Shown one piece after another: positions 8,883-16,846 of a DNA stretch of 64,000 nucleotides; positions within the stretch are counted from its first letter, which is position 1, and the number at the start of each line of letters is the position of its first letter. The stretch spans positions 327,327 to 391,326 of the forward strand of contig NZ_JAFKOJ010000005.1 in the NCBI RefSeq assembly GCF_017303275.1, written 5' to 3'. The notes under the pieces are model-generated. The model was given only the letters and a program-made list of their open reading frames with translations. It searched no databases and was not told where the DNA came from. The position numbers and the translations under genes were made by a program. The stretch is from Bacillus sp. NTK034. Lineage in GTDB: Bacteria > Bacillota > Bacilli > Bacillales > Cytobacillaceae.

Positions 8883-9362
8883 ATGGCAAATTATACTCTG
8901 GAAGAAAAAGAAAGCTTTACCGTTTTAGGCATCGGAACTGAATTGAAGAGCGATTACACTGACTATGCCGGCATCAATAAGGAAAAGGCGGACTTTTGGC
9001 AGGCGGTTAAACAGGATGGCAGGCTCGATAAATTAAAAGCTGTAGCCACAAATGATTACATTTTTACCGTAAACGAAGCCGTAAATAACAAGATGATGCA
9101 TTATGCAGGCGTCATGACAGATGAGTCGCTTCCAGAAGCATCCAGACTGATCCAATTCCCTAAAGGGGAATACATCGTTGTTAAAGGGGAAGCCGAGACA
9201 TCTGAAATGTTGAGTAATATGCTTACGGGCATGGCCTTTGGTCAAGTCTTGCCGGAAGCAACGAATGTTGCCTATGTTGGCGGGCCAAATACAGCGGTTG
9301 AGATGGGCCAGCGAAACGGCTTAGTATTTGGTGAAATGTGGATTCCTGTTGTTAGGAAATAA
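8883..9362 (+). CDS. GyrI-like / AraC effector-binding domain protein (YobU-like)
   Basis: 159 residues making a single SOUL/GyrI-like ligand-binding fold without a DNA-binding domain, as in YobU of B. subtilis. Conserved features are the DFWQAV segment, the YAGVMTDE turn and the C-terminal FGEMWIPV strand. The start at 8883 is chosen over 8871, because the only purine-rich ribosome site (AAAAAAGGATGG) fits the later ATG. It probably binds or buffers a small hydrophobic ligand and is controlled by the divergent WYL regulator. The next gene follows after about 20 bases on the same strand. Confidence 0.8.
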   Translation: MANYTLEEKESFTVLGIGTELKSDYTDYAGINKEKADFWQAVKQDGRLDKLKAVATNDYIFTVNEAVNNKMMHYAGVMTDESLPEASRLIQFPKGEYIVVKGEAETSEMLSNMLTGMAFGQVLPEATNVAYVGGPNTAVEMGQRNGLVFGEMWIPVVRK

Positions 9363-9382
9363 GAAATAAAGGCGGGATGGCA

Positions 9383-9847
9383 ATGTCCTATATGGTTGAT
9401 TTTAAAAACGTGTCTGAGATTGGTTTAGAGTCTTCACCGGCAGTAGAAGCCCTTGCTGGTTTGCGCTCGAATGAAGCCCGTTACTTCATGACCAAATATA
9501 AGCATGAATTTACAGTTGTACCTGCCAGCGAAAGCCAGGAAACCCTTGAATATGTAAACAATATCTTGAAAAAAGAACGGGATATAGAGTTTGCAGCCAA
9601 ACCTTTAGAAACGTCGCAATTTCAAGTCGAAAATATCAAATGGACCTATGTCTTTTATGAGGATGGCCTCAGTGTCAACGTTATGTATTCGGTTGATGAT
9701 CCTAAGAAACGTGCCGTTGGCTTCAAGCTTTCTGAGGGGATGGAAGTACCAAAGGAGTTAGACGGGAAATTTAAGTTTGCCAGGCGGAAGTCTAAATTGG
9801 CGGGGGTTATTCGGGGATCGTTTTTTGTTATAAGAGGGGAGTATTAG
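9383..9847 (+). CDS. Uncharacterised cytoplasmic protein downstream of GyrI-like gene
   Basis: 154 residues, no membrane segment, no motif that I recognise. It has a mixed charged composition (ESQETLEYVNNILKKERDIEF; then a strand-rich second half with MYSVDDPKKRAVGFKL). The start at 9383 is preferred over 9377, because AAAGGCGGG would overlap the earlier ATG. It is 20 bases behind the GyrI-like gene and ends before a clear terminator, so the two form an operon and may act together. Confidence 0.7.
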   Translation: MSYMVDFKNVSEIGLESSPAVEALAGLRSNEARYFMTKYKHEFTVVPASESQETLEYVNNILKKERDIEFAAKPLETSQFQVENIKWTYVFYEDGLSVNVMYSVDDPKKRAVGFKLSEGMEVPKELDGKFKFARRKSKLAGVIRGSFFVIRGEY

Positions 9848-9915
9848 GGTTAGAAATTATTCAACTCTAAGGACAATGAAACAATGATACAGACAATACA
9901 TGTAGGCAATTACAA

Positions 9916-9956
9916 AACAGCACCTCTCCATTATATTAGGGGTGCTGTTACTTTTT
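9916..9956 (+). terminator. Terminator of the GyrI-like operon
   Basis: Stem AACAGCACC / GGTGCTGTT extended by a G-T pair, followed by CTTTTTC. The remaining gap to 10218 is AT-rich with no gene that I can support. Confidence 0.8.
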
Positions 9957-10218
9957 CGTAAAGTACAGAGTGTATAACATTATTGAATAGTTAGATTTTA
10001 TAATATATGCTGTTCCAGAAAATATACCGGAAAGGAGGATAAGTAATACAACCATAATGGATATATTAATATGTTTGCTTTTATTCTTATAAAGTAAAAA
10101 ATGATTATTATACTGATAAAAAAGCATTCATAATTAATATATTTTCCATAATTAGTTATCCTCCCTAGTATATATTTTAATCCGGGTTTAAGTATTTTTA
10201 TTTATCATATTTCTTCTT

Positions 10219-11433
10219 TTATTTGTAATCATTTCTAGGACCTGCATCCATTACAACCTCTACCATATTGGAAGGCCCCATTCTGAGTTTAGGTCTATAC
10301 TCAGAATCCGGTAAACTGTACAGCTCCAATGGACTTATGATTACTCCATCTGGCGTATTATGGAGGATTCCGGGCACGCAGGTATAAATGCGGTCATCAT
10401 TGTTGGCATTTTTGGCTGATATCGTAACGGAGGTGCCGCTATGATTATCTATACTCATGGACACTTTGTATCTGTAGAAAGAACCCGTTCCATTAGACTG
10501 GGCAGAGTAAACGACAGGCACAACTGCCAGGATATCATTATTCAGCCTCAATTTAATTACTTCTGTCTTCGTTGAACTGTAATCTCTTCTAACATCCCCC
10601 ATATGTTCAACTGCTCCGTTTGCAAAACTTTTAAGTGGAGGTGTGCCGCTTGCACCAAACATTGCGACATCGATCTGCCTGCCATTCTTTGTATAAACCA
10701 GAGCATAGATATCATAATCTGTTCCAGTTTTCCAAGATACCGTGGCTGTAATCGTTGGAGTTTTTTCAATGATCACCGGCTTTTGACCTTTGTCGAGACT
10801 GATTGTGCCCTTCACCTTTTCAAGAGTGATCGTGTTTTGGAAATTTTTGTTTTCGGCAGCAACAGGAAGAGACTGAACGGTCTTATTTTCAGCAGGCTTA
10901 TTTTCCTCAGTGGAATCAACTTCCACACCGTAATTTTTACATAACCCTTCAAGCCCGGATTCAAATCCGCGCCAGATTGATTTTGCCTTTATCTGACCAT
11001 TCCTTACATATAATTCTAAAACCACAATCCCATTTTCCTTTGTAAAACTCGATGGAGATAACTCGATGGTCGTATGACCCGTACATATATCTGCTTTTAA
11101 ATTCTTTACATTCGAGAACCCCATGTGGCTATCTTCTGTCAGAGTAATCGCTATTTTATGAATGCCTGCAGGGACTTTACTCATATCAAATTGAATAATA
11201 TGTACTTTCCTATTCCCTTTATTTTCAGCCGGCAATAGAGCTGCTGCACCAGAAGGGCTCTCTGGCTGGTTATAAAAAATAATCCCGCTGTCTCCTTGTA
11301 CCTTATCTGAATCTGTTAAAAGGAAAGCAGTTAAGGAAATATCGATCAAATGAGACATATCGTAGCTAACAGTGACATAACCATTTGGGGAACTTAAAAC
11401 TGTATTTCCCCCCATTTGCAGCATTGAATTCAA
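10219..11433 (-). CDS. TerD family protein with two TerD-like domains
   Basis: 404 residues. An N-terminal domain (about 1-165) and a C-terminal domain (about 215-400) both have the TerD/stress-protein beta-sandwich pattern: FLLTDSDKVQGDSGIIFYNQPESP in the first, and the calcium-site-like DYDIYALVYTKNG with FANGAVEHMGD in the second. They are joined by a Pro/Asn-rich linker. TerD proteins belong to the tellurite-resistance/general stress systems and bind Ca2+. No other ter genes (terC, terZ, yceG-like) are nearby, so this is an orphan. The start is TTG at 11433, preceded by AGGAG at eight bases; the first ATG is too far downstream. Confidence 0.8.
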   Translation of the reverse strand: MNSMLQMGGNTVLSSPNGYVTVSYDMSHLIDISLTAFLLTDSDKVQGDSGIIFYNQPESPSGAAALLPAENKGNRKVHIIQFDMSKVPAGIHKIAITLTEDSHMGFSNVKNLKADICTGHTTIELSPSSFTKENGIVVLELYVRNGQIKAKSIWRGFESGLEGLCKNYGVEVDSTEENKPAENKTVQSLPVAAENKNFQNTITLEKVKGTISLDKGQKPVIIEKTPTITATVSWKTGTDYDIYALVYTKNGRQIDVAMFGASGTPPLKSFANGAVEHMGDVRRDYSSTKTEVIKLRLNNDILAVVPVVYSAQSNGTGSFYRYKVSMSIDNHSGTSVTISAKNANNDDRIYTCVPGILHNTPDGVIISPLELYSLPDSEYRPKLRMGPSNMVEVVMDAGPRNDYK

Positions 11434-11621
11434 TTAAACCACTCCTGTTTCTCTATTTAAAAATTGTTGCAGATTCTTTATATTAAAATTATAATCTCAC
11501 TGTAAATTATACCATTTTATTGAAACCATATAGGTGAAAACTACTGCAAATTAAAAAGCAGCCACAATATAGCAGCTGCTTCGAAAAACAGAAGATAAAT
11601 CTTTATTACTTGAGGCTGTGG

Positions 11622-11807
11622 TTATAACCATATTTCTTTTAATACTTCATCTACAGAATTGCCAAAGATGTTTGGATCTTCCTTTTTTATATCATTCAAT
11701 AAGTTTATTATTGTTTCTTTTGTCTTGATATCTACTTTAGATAGTATATTTCCGTATATACTTCTTACTTGGTCATTATTTAGAATTCTATAATGTAAAA
11801 TTTCCAT
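11622..11807 (-). CDS. Small hypothetical protein (61 aa) at the end of the LXG remnant
   Basis: MEILHYRILNNDQV... is a charged, probably helical 61-residue peptide ending DEVLKEIWL. No family is recognised. It overlaps, in another frame, the end of the decayed LXG reading frame. It may be the tail of the former toxin domain, an immunity protein remnant, or a short independent gene. No strong ribosome site is visible ahead of the ATG. Confidence 0.35.
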   Translation of the reverse strand: MEILHYRILNNDQVRSIYGNILSKVDIKTKETIINLLNDIKKEDPNIFGNSVDEVLKEIWL

Positions 11808-12468
11808 CCCATGATGGTCCGTCCCAGCTCGTAGGTTGTCTTCAGTCCTTCCATGTATCTTCTACAACTTTGGATGCACCCTCGATGACTCCAACAACCT
11901 TCTGCTCCTTACATCTCATTAGTCTTGCGGCAGAACCCTATAATGGTCCAGTGCAGCCGTTTCCCGATGGTCAAACTCCTCCAATTTTTGAACTGTTTTG
12001 CGACTTGAATCCTCGGCTCGCTTTAATGCCTGGATAAAACGGCCATCCTCCAGCTGTGGAAACGCAACAATATCGCTTACGGACTTCATGATTTCATTTG
12101 CTTCCTGTGTCAGCTCAGCAGTGATTTGAAGAGTGTTTCTTAGCCCCTGTTGGAGCTCATGCCTCCAGAAATTCCTGACGGATAAAGCCTGAAGGGTAGG
12201 GTTCAAGATTACTCAATGAACCTATGAAACTTTTTAAGTAGGATCGATACTCGTCAATCCAGGATTCAAGGAATTGCAAAAATGGCTGGTGGCATTCCTG
12301 AAAAAAAGCGCGTATAGCCTGGCCGCCCTGGCCTTTGAACGCATCATCAAGAGAGATTAGTTCCTGGATGGAAAACTGGACTTGATTTACCTGCTCCTTA
12401 AGAATCGATAATTGATTGCTGGTTTCGTGGATTCCTGCAAGCAAGGAATCTACTTCAAGAACTTTCAA
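11800..12468 (-). pseudogene. Decayed LXG-domain polymorphic toxin (type VII secretion substrate)
   Basis: The frame starts with TTG at 12468 (GGAG eight bases upstream). It encodes a textbook LXG N terminus: KVLEVDSLLAGIHET, a helix with QVQFSIQELISLDDAFKGQGGQAIRAFF, then GSLSNLEP and FIRQEFLE. At about 12163 one extra G shifts the frame (GAGGCATGAG instead of GAGCATGAG). The LXG domain then continues in the next frame (HELQQGLRNTLQITAELTQEANEIM, KVQKLEEFDHRETAALDHY) to a stop at 11919. Beyond it a second frame break leaves KVVEDTWK and GLKTTYELGRTIMGW, phrases typical of the middle of LXG toxins; the C-terminal toxin domain is gone. LXG proteins are exported by the Firmicutes type VII secretion system and kill rivals. 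This copy has at least two frameshifts and a large deletion. Confidence 0.8.
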
Positions 12469-12599
12469 CAGAATCAGCTCCGTATTAAAAATTCCATTTT
12501 CTTCTTAAAGGACTCGGGCAATTAGTTGAATAGGAATTTAGGCATGAAATAGTGTAAAAAGTTCCTTAGGAATTGTTTAAATATGCTGTGTCATCATTG

Positions 12600-12882
12600 A
12601 TTCCGACTTAACAAATTGAGTGGCAAGGTAATCCGCATGCCAAGACAGATCAATCTTTAAGTGGCATTAAAACTCTAGCAAAAAGGACTCTGAGAAAGCA
12701 CAAGCAGCAGCTGATCAAATTATACGCAATACTTACCGGACTCTTATGACCAGAGGACAAAAATTTGTACTGACCCTTAGTGGAATGCTTACTTTGAAGA
12801 ACGGTTTCAGCGAACAAGAACTAATAATGATGTTTCTCCTGGAAGAGTATTGAAAGTGGCTGAGGATTGGGAGGTTTATTAG
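12600..12882 (+). pseudogene. C-terminal remnant of a DUF2075-type DNA/RNA helicase
   Basis: Reading the plus strand gives EWQGNPHAKTDQSLSGIKTL (12618 on), AKKDSEKAQAAADQ and IIRNTYRTLMTRGQK, the hallmark motif-VI region of DUF2075 helicase-like proteins. After that the frame shifts, and ICTDP-stop-WNAYFEERF and SPGRVLKVAEDWEVY can be read to a TAG at 12880-12882. A deletion, a frameshift and an in-frame stop are all present, and the helicase N terminus is absent. The 12469-12600 stretch before it is featureless. It lies next to another decayed accessory gene. Confidence 0.65.
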
Positions 12883-12903
12883 AAAGAGAAATAAAAAAGT
12901 AGG

Positions 12904-12949
12904 AAAAGTGCCTTTTCCCTTTATAACATCTGGGTTGGGCACTTTTTTT
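12904..12949 (+). terminator. Terminator downstream of helicase remnant
   Basis: AAAAGTGCC / GGGCACTTTTTTT hairpin with a long loop. The T run is on the plus strand, 21 bases after the remnant stop, so it is probably the old terminator of the helicase gene. Confidence 0.65.
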
Positions 12950-13020
12950 ATTGTTATTACTTCTGTAAGGTTCACCGGATTCTTTTTAAATTCTTCTGCC
13001 TTTTATTATTTATTCCCACG

Positions 13021-13518
13021 TTACGGTGTCGCTGCGGAGGAAGCAGCTGCCTGGTCGGCCTTCACACAATCAATTGCAACAACGAGTGCAATCATGATGG
13101 CTTCCATCTCTTCATCTATAATTTGAACCTTGTAGCTGTCGCCCCAAGTAAACCACTCCTTGCTCACTTTCCCTGCAACTTCGCCATGCTGTAATACCTG
13201 AAAATCCATATCCCACCAATTACCTTGTACTTCAATGCCTGCCGAATCAATCGTATAGCGTGCTTTAAAGAAGGATAACTCCTTCTTAATCGTCAGCACC
13301 TCTCGACCATTTACCTCAACAAAAAATTTCGGTAAAAAGCTAAACACCTTTTTCGTAATGAGGGCTATTTCATCTCTTGCTGTATTCATAATGGAGAATG
13401 TCTTTGGAATTTGCATAAAACTTCCCTCTACATAATATACATCGTTCTCCTGCTGGTCCTTTACTGTAAATTTGCCACTAAGACTAAACACCTTCTGCTT
13501 TATATAAAGTTGCCTCAC
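13021..13518 (-). CDS. LURP-one-related / YxjI family protein
   Basis: 165 residues with the tubby-like beta-barrel pattern of the LOR/YxjI family: LYIKQKVFSLSGKFTVKD at the start, a repeated G-x-F/W strand pattern, and the terminal KVSKEWFTWGDSYKVQI followed by a hydrophobic helix. The B. subtilis relative YxjI has no proven biochemical role. A single gene; upstream 13519-13677 shows nothing. Confidence 0.85.
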   Translation of the reverse strand: MRQLYIKQKVFSLSGKFTVKDQQENDVYYVEGSFMQIPKTFSIMNTARDEIALITKKVFSFLPKFFVEVNGREVLTIKKELSFFKARYTIDSAGIEVQGNWWDMDFQVLQHGEVAGKVSKEWFTWGDSYKVQIIDEEMEAIMIALVVAIDCVKADQAAASSAATP

Positions 13519-13677
13519 TTTATGACCCCCTTTTTATATAGCATATTACAAATTAGTATAATCTTGTTCTAACTGTTATGAAACATCAAGGAAGACCACC
13601 ATGTAACTAATCGGATTTAAAAGCGGCTTATGATACGGTTCACTTTGCATTTATGGTAAAGCTTCCTAAAGTTCATG

Positions 13678-14298
13678 CTAACTTAATAATGAATACAGTT
13701 GATATCCCATATAAATAGCCATAGCCCATATAATAAGAGTGGAAACTTGATTCATATATTTTAAGAACTTACCATTTTTATCAAATTGACCAATCTTCCT
13801 TCCAGAAATCGCTAAGAAAAAGAACCAGATCCAAGAAATCATAATACAAGCCACGGTAAACACCCATTTCTCAAATCCTGTATAAGCCAATGAACTAGTT
13901 CCTATAACTCCAATAGTATCCATAATAGCATGCGGATTAAGTAATGAGACAGAAGCAGCAAAAGTAACCTGACGACGTGCAGAAAAACGGTTTTGTTCTT
14001 GATTAGCGTTTATTTCGGGTGTATTTTTCCACATAATCCAACCCATATAGGCTAAGAAAAAGAATCCTACTAAAAATAACAAAATCTTTAACCATTCAAA
14101 ACTAAAAACAATAATGGATACCCCGGCCACAGCTAAATAAATCAGTATTGTATCACAAACCCCTGCTGTAATAATTGCAGGTAAAGCATTGGTGAATTTG
14201 TTGTGTGTCGCTCCTTGATTAAATACAAATACATTTTGAACTCCTAAAGGTAAAATTAGTCCAAATGCCAATATCATTCCATGAAATAATGGTTCCAT
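13678..14298 (-). CDS. LysE/ArgO family amino-acid exporter (YisU-like)
   Basis: 206 residues, six membrane helices, with the LysE signature near the N terminus (GLILPLGVQNVFVFNQG) and FSARRQVTFAASVSLLNPHAIMDTIG in the middle. Members export basic or other amino acids from the cytoplasm. It is divergent from a MocR regulator, the arrangement of yisU-yisV in B. subtilis, with a direct-repeat operator between the two genes. Confidence 0.88.
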   Translation of the reverse strand: MEPLFHGMILAFGLILPLGVQNVFVFNQGATHNKFTNALPAIITAGVCDTILIYLAVAGVSIIVFSFEWLKILLFLVGFFFLAYMGWIMWKNTPEINANQEQNRFSARRQVTFAASVSLLNPHAIMDTIGVIGTSSLAYTGFEKWVFTVACIMISWIWFFFLAISGRKIGQFDKNGKFLKYMNQVSTLIIWAMAIYMGYQLYSLLS

Positions 14299-14348
14299 TA
14301 TGATTCCCCCTATTCTTATCTAGAATAGCTAAGGACGAGTCATATGTC

Positions 14349-14391
14349 TCCAACCAATTGGATGGGATTCTATCCAACCATTTGGTATAAT
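14349..14391. promoter_or_regulatory. Direct-repeat operator and -10 box between LysE and MocR genes
   Basis: TCCAACCAATTGG (14349-14361) and TCCAACCATTTGG (14373-14385) are direct repeats 24 bases apart. A perfect TATAAT (14386-14391) abuts the second one, and no good -35 hexamer exists at the usual distance. This is the layout of MocR-type activator sites. Confidence 0.7.
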
Positions 14392-14417
14392 TTTAAAAAA
14401 GTGATTGGAGATAGCCT

Positions 14418-15872
14418 ATGTCTGAATTAGATTGGAAGCCAGAAAAAAATTCATCCGTTCCTTTACATCAGCAAATATATGATTTTGTGAAAAACAAAAT
14501 AATGAACGGTGAATGGACAATAGGCACTAAAATACCACCACAAAGAAATTTAGCAAAACGATTTCAAGTAAATCGCAGTACCATTGTAACTGCACTTGAA
14601 GAACTGGCTGCCAATGGATTAATTGAGTCTAAGGTTGGAAGCGGTACTAGGGTGATTAACAATACTTGGAGCCTGCTTGCTTCCACTCCTCCTCCAGATT
14701 GGATCAGTTATGTAAAATCCGGTATCCATAAACCAAATATAACGATCATCCAAGAAATTAATAAATCCGAAGCAGACCCTAATATGATTAGGCTTGGAAC
14801 AGGAGAACTTTCACCAGACTTGTTACCCAATAAAAAAATGGGGCAAATACTGCAAATGGATAATGATCAGGCTTTATCTCTTGGATACATGGAGCCTAAA
14901 GGAAGTCTATCTTTACGTAAAACGGTAAGTGCATATTTAAGAACAAAAGGAATCAAAGCGTCACCAGAATCAATTTTAATTGTTTCTGGAGGACTCCAAG
15001 CATTGCAATTGATATCAATTGGATTATTAAAAAGAGGATCAACAATACTTCATGAATCACCATCCTATTTGAACTCAGTACACGTATTCCAGTCGGCTGG
15101 AATGAATTTATTGGGTATTCCCCTTGAAAAAGAAGGAATTAAAAGTGACTCAATTGGACGTATGAAGCGACAACATCATGCGGCTTTACTCTATACGATA
15201 CCCACTTTTCATAATCCAACAGGCACATTAATGTCTGAAAAAAGGAGGCTTGAATTAATAAAGGTTTGTCAAAGGGAGTCATTACCTATAATCGAGGATG
15301 ATGTTTATGGTGATTTATGGTTTGAAACCCCTCCGCCAAAGCCTTTGAAAGCTAATGACACACAAGGAAATGTCCTGTATATAGGAAGCATGTCCAAAAC
15401 ATTGAGCCCAGGTTTACGAATCGGCTGGATTGTGGGACCCGAATCTGTTATTGAACGTTTGGCAGATATAAAGATGCAAACAGATTACGGGTCAAGTTCC
15501 TTATCACAATATGCTGTAGACAAATGGCTTCGTAGTGGTATGTATGAGGATTTCTTAAAGGAAACAAAAGAGGAATTAAAACTCAGAAGGGATTTCACTA
15601 TTCAAATTTTAAAGAAACATTTTTCTGAGATAGCAACATGGAGCATCCCAAAAGGTGGATTTTATATCTGGCTTAAATTACTAACAAGTGTTTCCACCCG
15701 AAAGCTATTTAACGCTGCCCTTCGAGAAGGAATTTTATTAAACCCGGGTAGTGTGTATGATAATAATGATGATCAGCACCTTCGTATTTCCTATTCATAT
15801 GCTTCAATGGATCAACTAGAAGAAGGGCTGGTTTATTTAGCACAACTTATTAAAAATTCTTCTATGAATTGA
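14418..15872 (+). CDS. MocR-type regulator (GntR HTH + PLP aminotransferase-like domain; YisV-like)
   Basis: 484 residues. N-terminal GntR winged helix (about 12-80: LHQQIYDFVKNKIMNGEW, IPPQRNLAKRF, NRSTIVTALEELAANGLI), a linker, and a fold-type-I aminotransferase domain (about 115-480). The PLP lysine lies in GSMSKTLSPGLRIGWIVGP, and EDDVYGDLWF carries the ring-stacking and aspartate region. Such proteins sense PLP or amino acids and activate or repress the divergent gene, here a LysE exporter. Ribosome site GGAG is seven bases before the ATG. Confidence 0.92.
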   Translation: MSELDWKPEKNSSVPLHQQIYDFVKNKIMNGEWTIGTKIPPQRNLAKRFQVNRSTIVTALEELAANGLIESKVGSGTRVINNTWSLLASTPPPDWISYVKSGIHKPNITIIQEINKSEADPNMIRLGTGELSPDLLPNKKMGQILQMDNDQALSLGYMEPKGSLSLRKTVSAYLRTKGIKASPESILIVSGGLQALQLISIGLLKRGSTILHESPSYLNSVHVFQSAGMNLLGIPLEKEGIKSDSIGRMKRQHHAALLYTIPTFHNPTGTLMSEKRRLELIKVCQRESLPIIEDDVYGDLWFETPPPKPLKANDTQGNVLYIGSMSKTLSPGLRIGWIVGPESVIERLADIKMQTDYGSSSLSQYAVDKWLRSGMYEDFLKETKEELKLRRDFTIQILKKHFSEIATWSIPKGGFYIWLKLLTSVSTRKLFNAALREGILLNPGSVYDNNDDQHLRISYSYASMDQLEEGLVYLAQLIKNSSMN

Positions 15873-15882
15873 ATTTTATTGA

Positions 15883-15912
15883 GGATACCGTAATAACGGT
15901 ATCCTTATTTTT
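15883..15912 (+). terminator. Terminator of the MocR gene
   Basis: Perfect 9-bp stem GGATACCGT / ACGGTATCC with a four-base loop, followed by TTATTTTTA. Confidence 0.85.
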
Positions 15913-15968
15913 ATAAACGTCTATATATAAGTTTTTATCTAGGACAAGTTTAACTTTTTGTTTTACCA

Positions 15969-16448
15969 CTATTTGTGATACGGTTCCCCCCGATTAATCC
16001 GAAAAGCCCTATAAACCTGCTCCAACAAGATCAGCTTCATCAACTGATGCGGAAACGTCATCTTCGAAAATGACAGCTTATCATCCGCCCGCTGCAAAAC
16101 CTCCTGGCTCAATCCAAGAGACCCGCCAATGACAAATGCAATCTTGCTCTTCCCATATGTAGCCAGTTTATCCAGATTATCAGCAAGCTCTTCCGAAGAT
16201 TTCATCTTCCCGTCTATTGCCAAAGCAATAACATGGGCATCCGGATGGATCTTCGCCAGGATCCGCTCACCCTCTTTTTGCTTCACCTGAATCATTTCCG
16301 TTTCACTTAGTTCTTCAGGGGCTTTTTCGTCTGGAACCTCAATGATGTCCAGTTTAGCATAGGCCGACAGTCTTTTCAGGTATTCGTCTATTCCCTGCTT
16401 CAAGTATTTTTCTTTTAGCTTTCCGACCGTAATAATAGAGATATTCAC
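15969..16448 (-). CDS. rlmH: 23S rRNA (pseudouridine(1915)-N(3))-methyltransferase
   Basis: 159 residues, the SPOUT-fold RlmH (YydA in B. subtilis). It uses AdoMet to methylate pseudouridine 1915 of 23S rRNA on 70S ribosomes. The C-terminal trefoil-knot motifs [18 protein letters not shown] and [22 protein letters not shown] and the terminal GEPYHK are complete. Its start region merges into a cluster of DnaA boxes, as is known for yydA in B. subtilis. Confidence 0.97.
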   Translation of the reverse strand: MNISIITVGKLKEKYLKQGIDEYLKRLSAYAKLDIIEVPDEKAPEELSETEMIQVKQKEGERILAKIHPDAHVIALAIDGKMKSSEELADNLDKLATYGKSKIAFVIGGSLGLSQEVLQRADDKLSFSKMTFPHQLMKLILLEQVYRAFRINRGEPYHK

Positions 16449-16473
16449 AGCATGTCCTCACTTTACAAACAAG

Positions 16474-16782
16474 ATATCCACAGAAGTTATCCACATGTCC
16501 ACATTTTTCATCCACATCTTGTATGGGATCATTCGTTCGCTACAACATATATTGCGTTATTTTGACAATATTCACAGGTTGTTGATAACTTTTTATCCTC
16601 TTCAAGTTTTGTTAATTGCGGGAATGTTTCGTACTCATCAACTACTATATCTATTGCCAGATCAACGTGTTCGTCACAGCAGTAAATCATTTTCAGCATG
16701 CTCCTTTTTAGGCTGGCAGCCTGTTTTTTTATCCGATCTGTGGATAATTTTTAATTTCTTCTATGTATATAAGTTATCCACA
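16474..16782. other. DnaA-box cluster between rlmH and htrA
   Basis: Three perfect boxes: TTATCCACA at 16487-16495 and 16774-16782, and TGTGGATAA at 16739-16747. One-mismatch boxes lie at 16474-16482, 16508-16516 and 16578-16586. In B. subtilis a DnaA-box cluster at yydA titrates DnaA and tunes initiation; position and content match here. Confidence 0.85.
16529..16690 (-). CDS. CxxH/CxxC small protein (BA_5709 family)
   Basis: A 53-residue protein, starting ATG at 16690 with AAAGGAG ten bases upstream. It has CDEH at residues 5-8 and CEYC at 39-42, a predicted zinc-binding pair. The family is characteristic of Bacillales and lies between htrA and rlmH. Function unknown. It is embedded within the DnaA-box cluster, and one near-match box lies inside it. 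Confidence 0.85.
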   Translation of the reverse strand: MIYCCDEHVDLAIDIVVDEYETFPQLTKLEEDKKLSTTCEYCQNNAIYVVANE

Positions 16783-16846
16783 TCTCATCTTAACAAAACA
16801 ACAAAAAACAGGAAAGCGATTCCCGCTTTCCCATTTAGTCTTTCCA

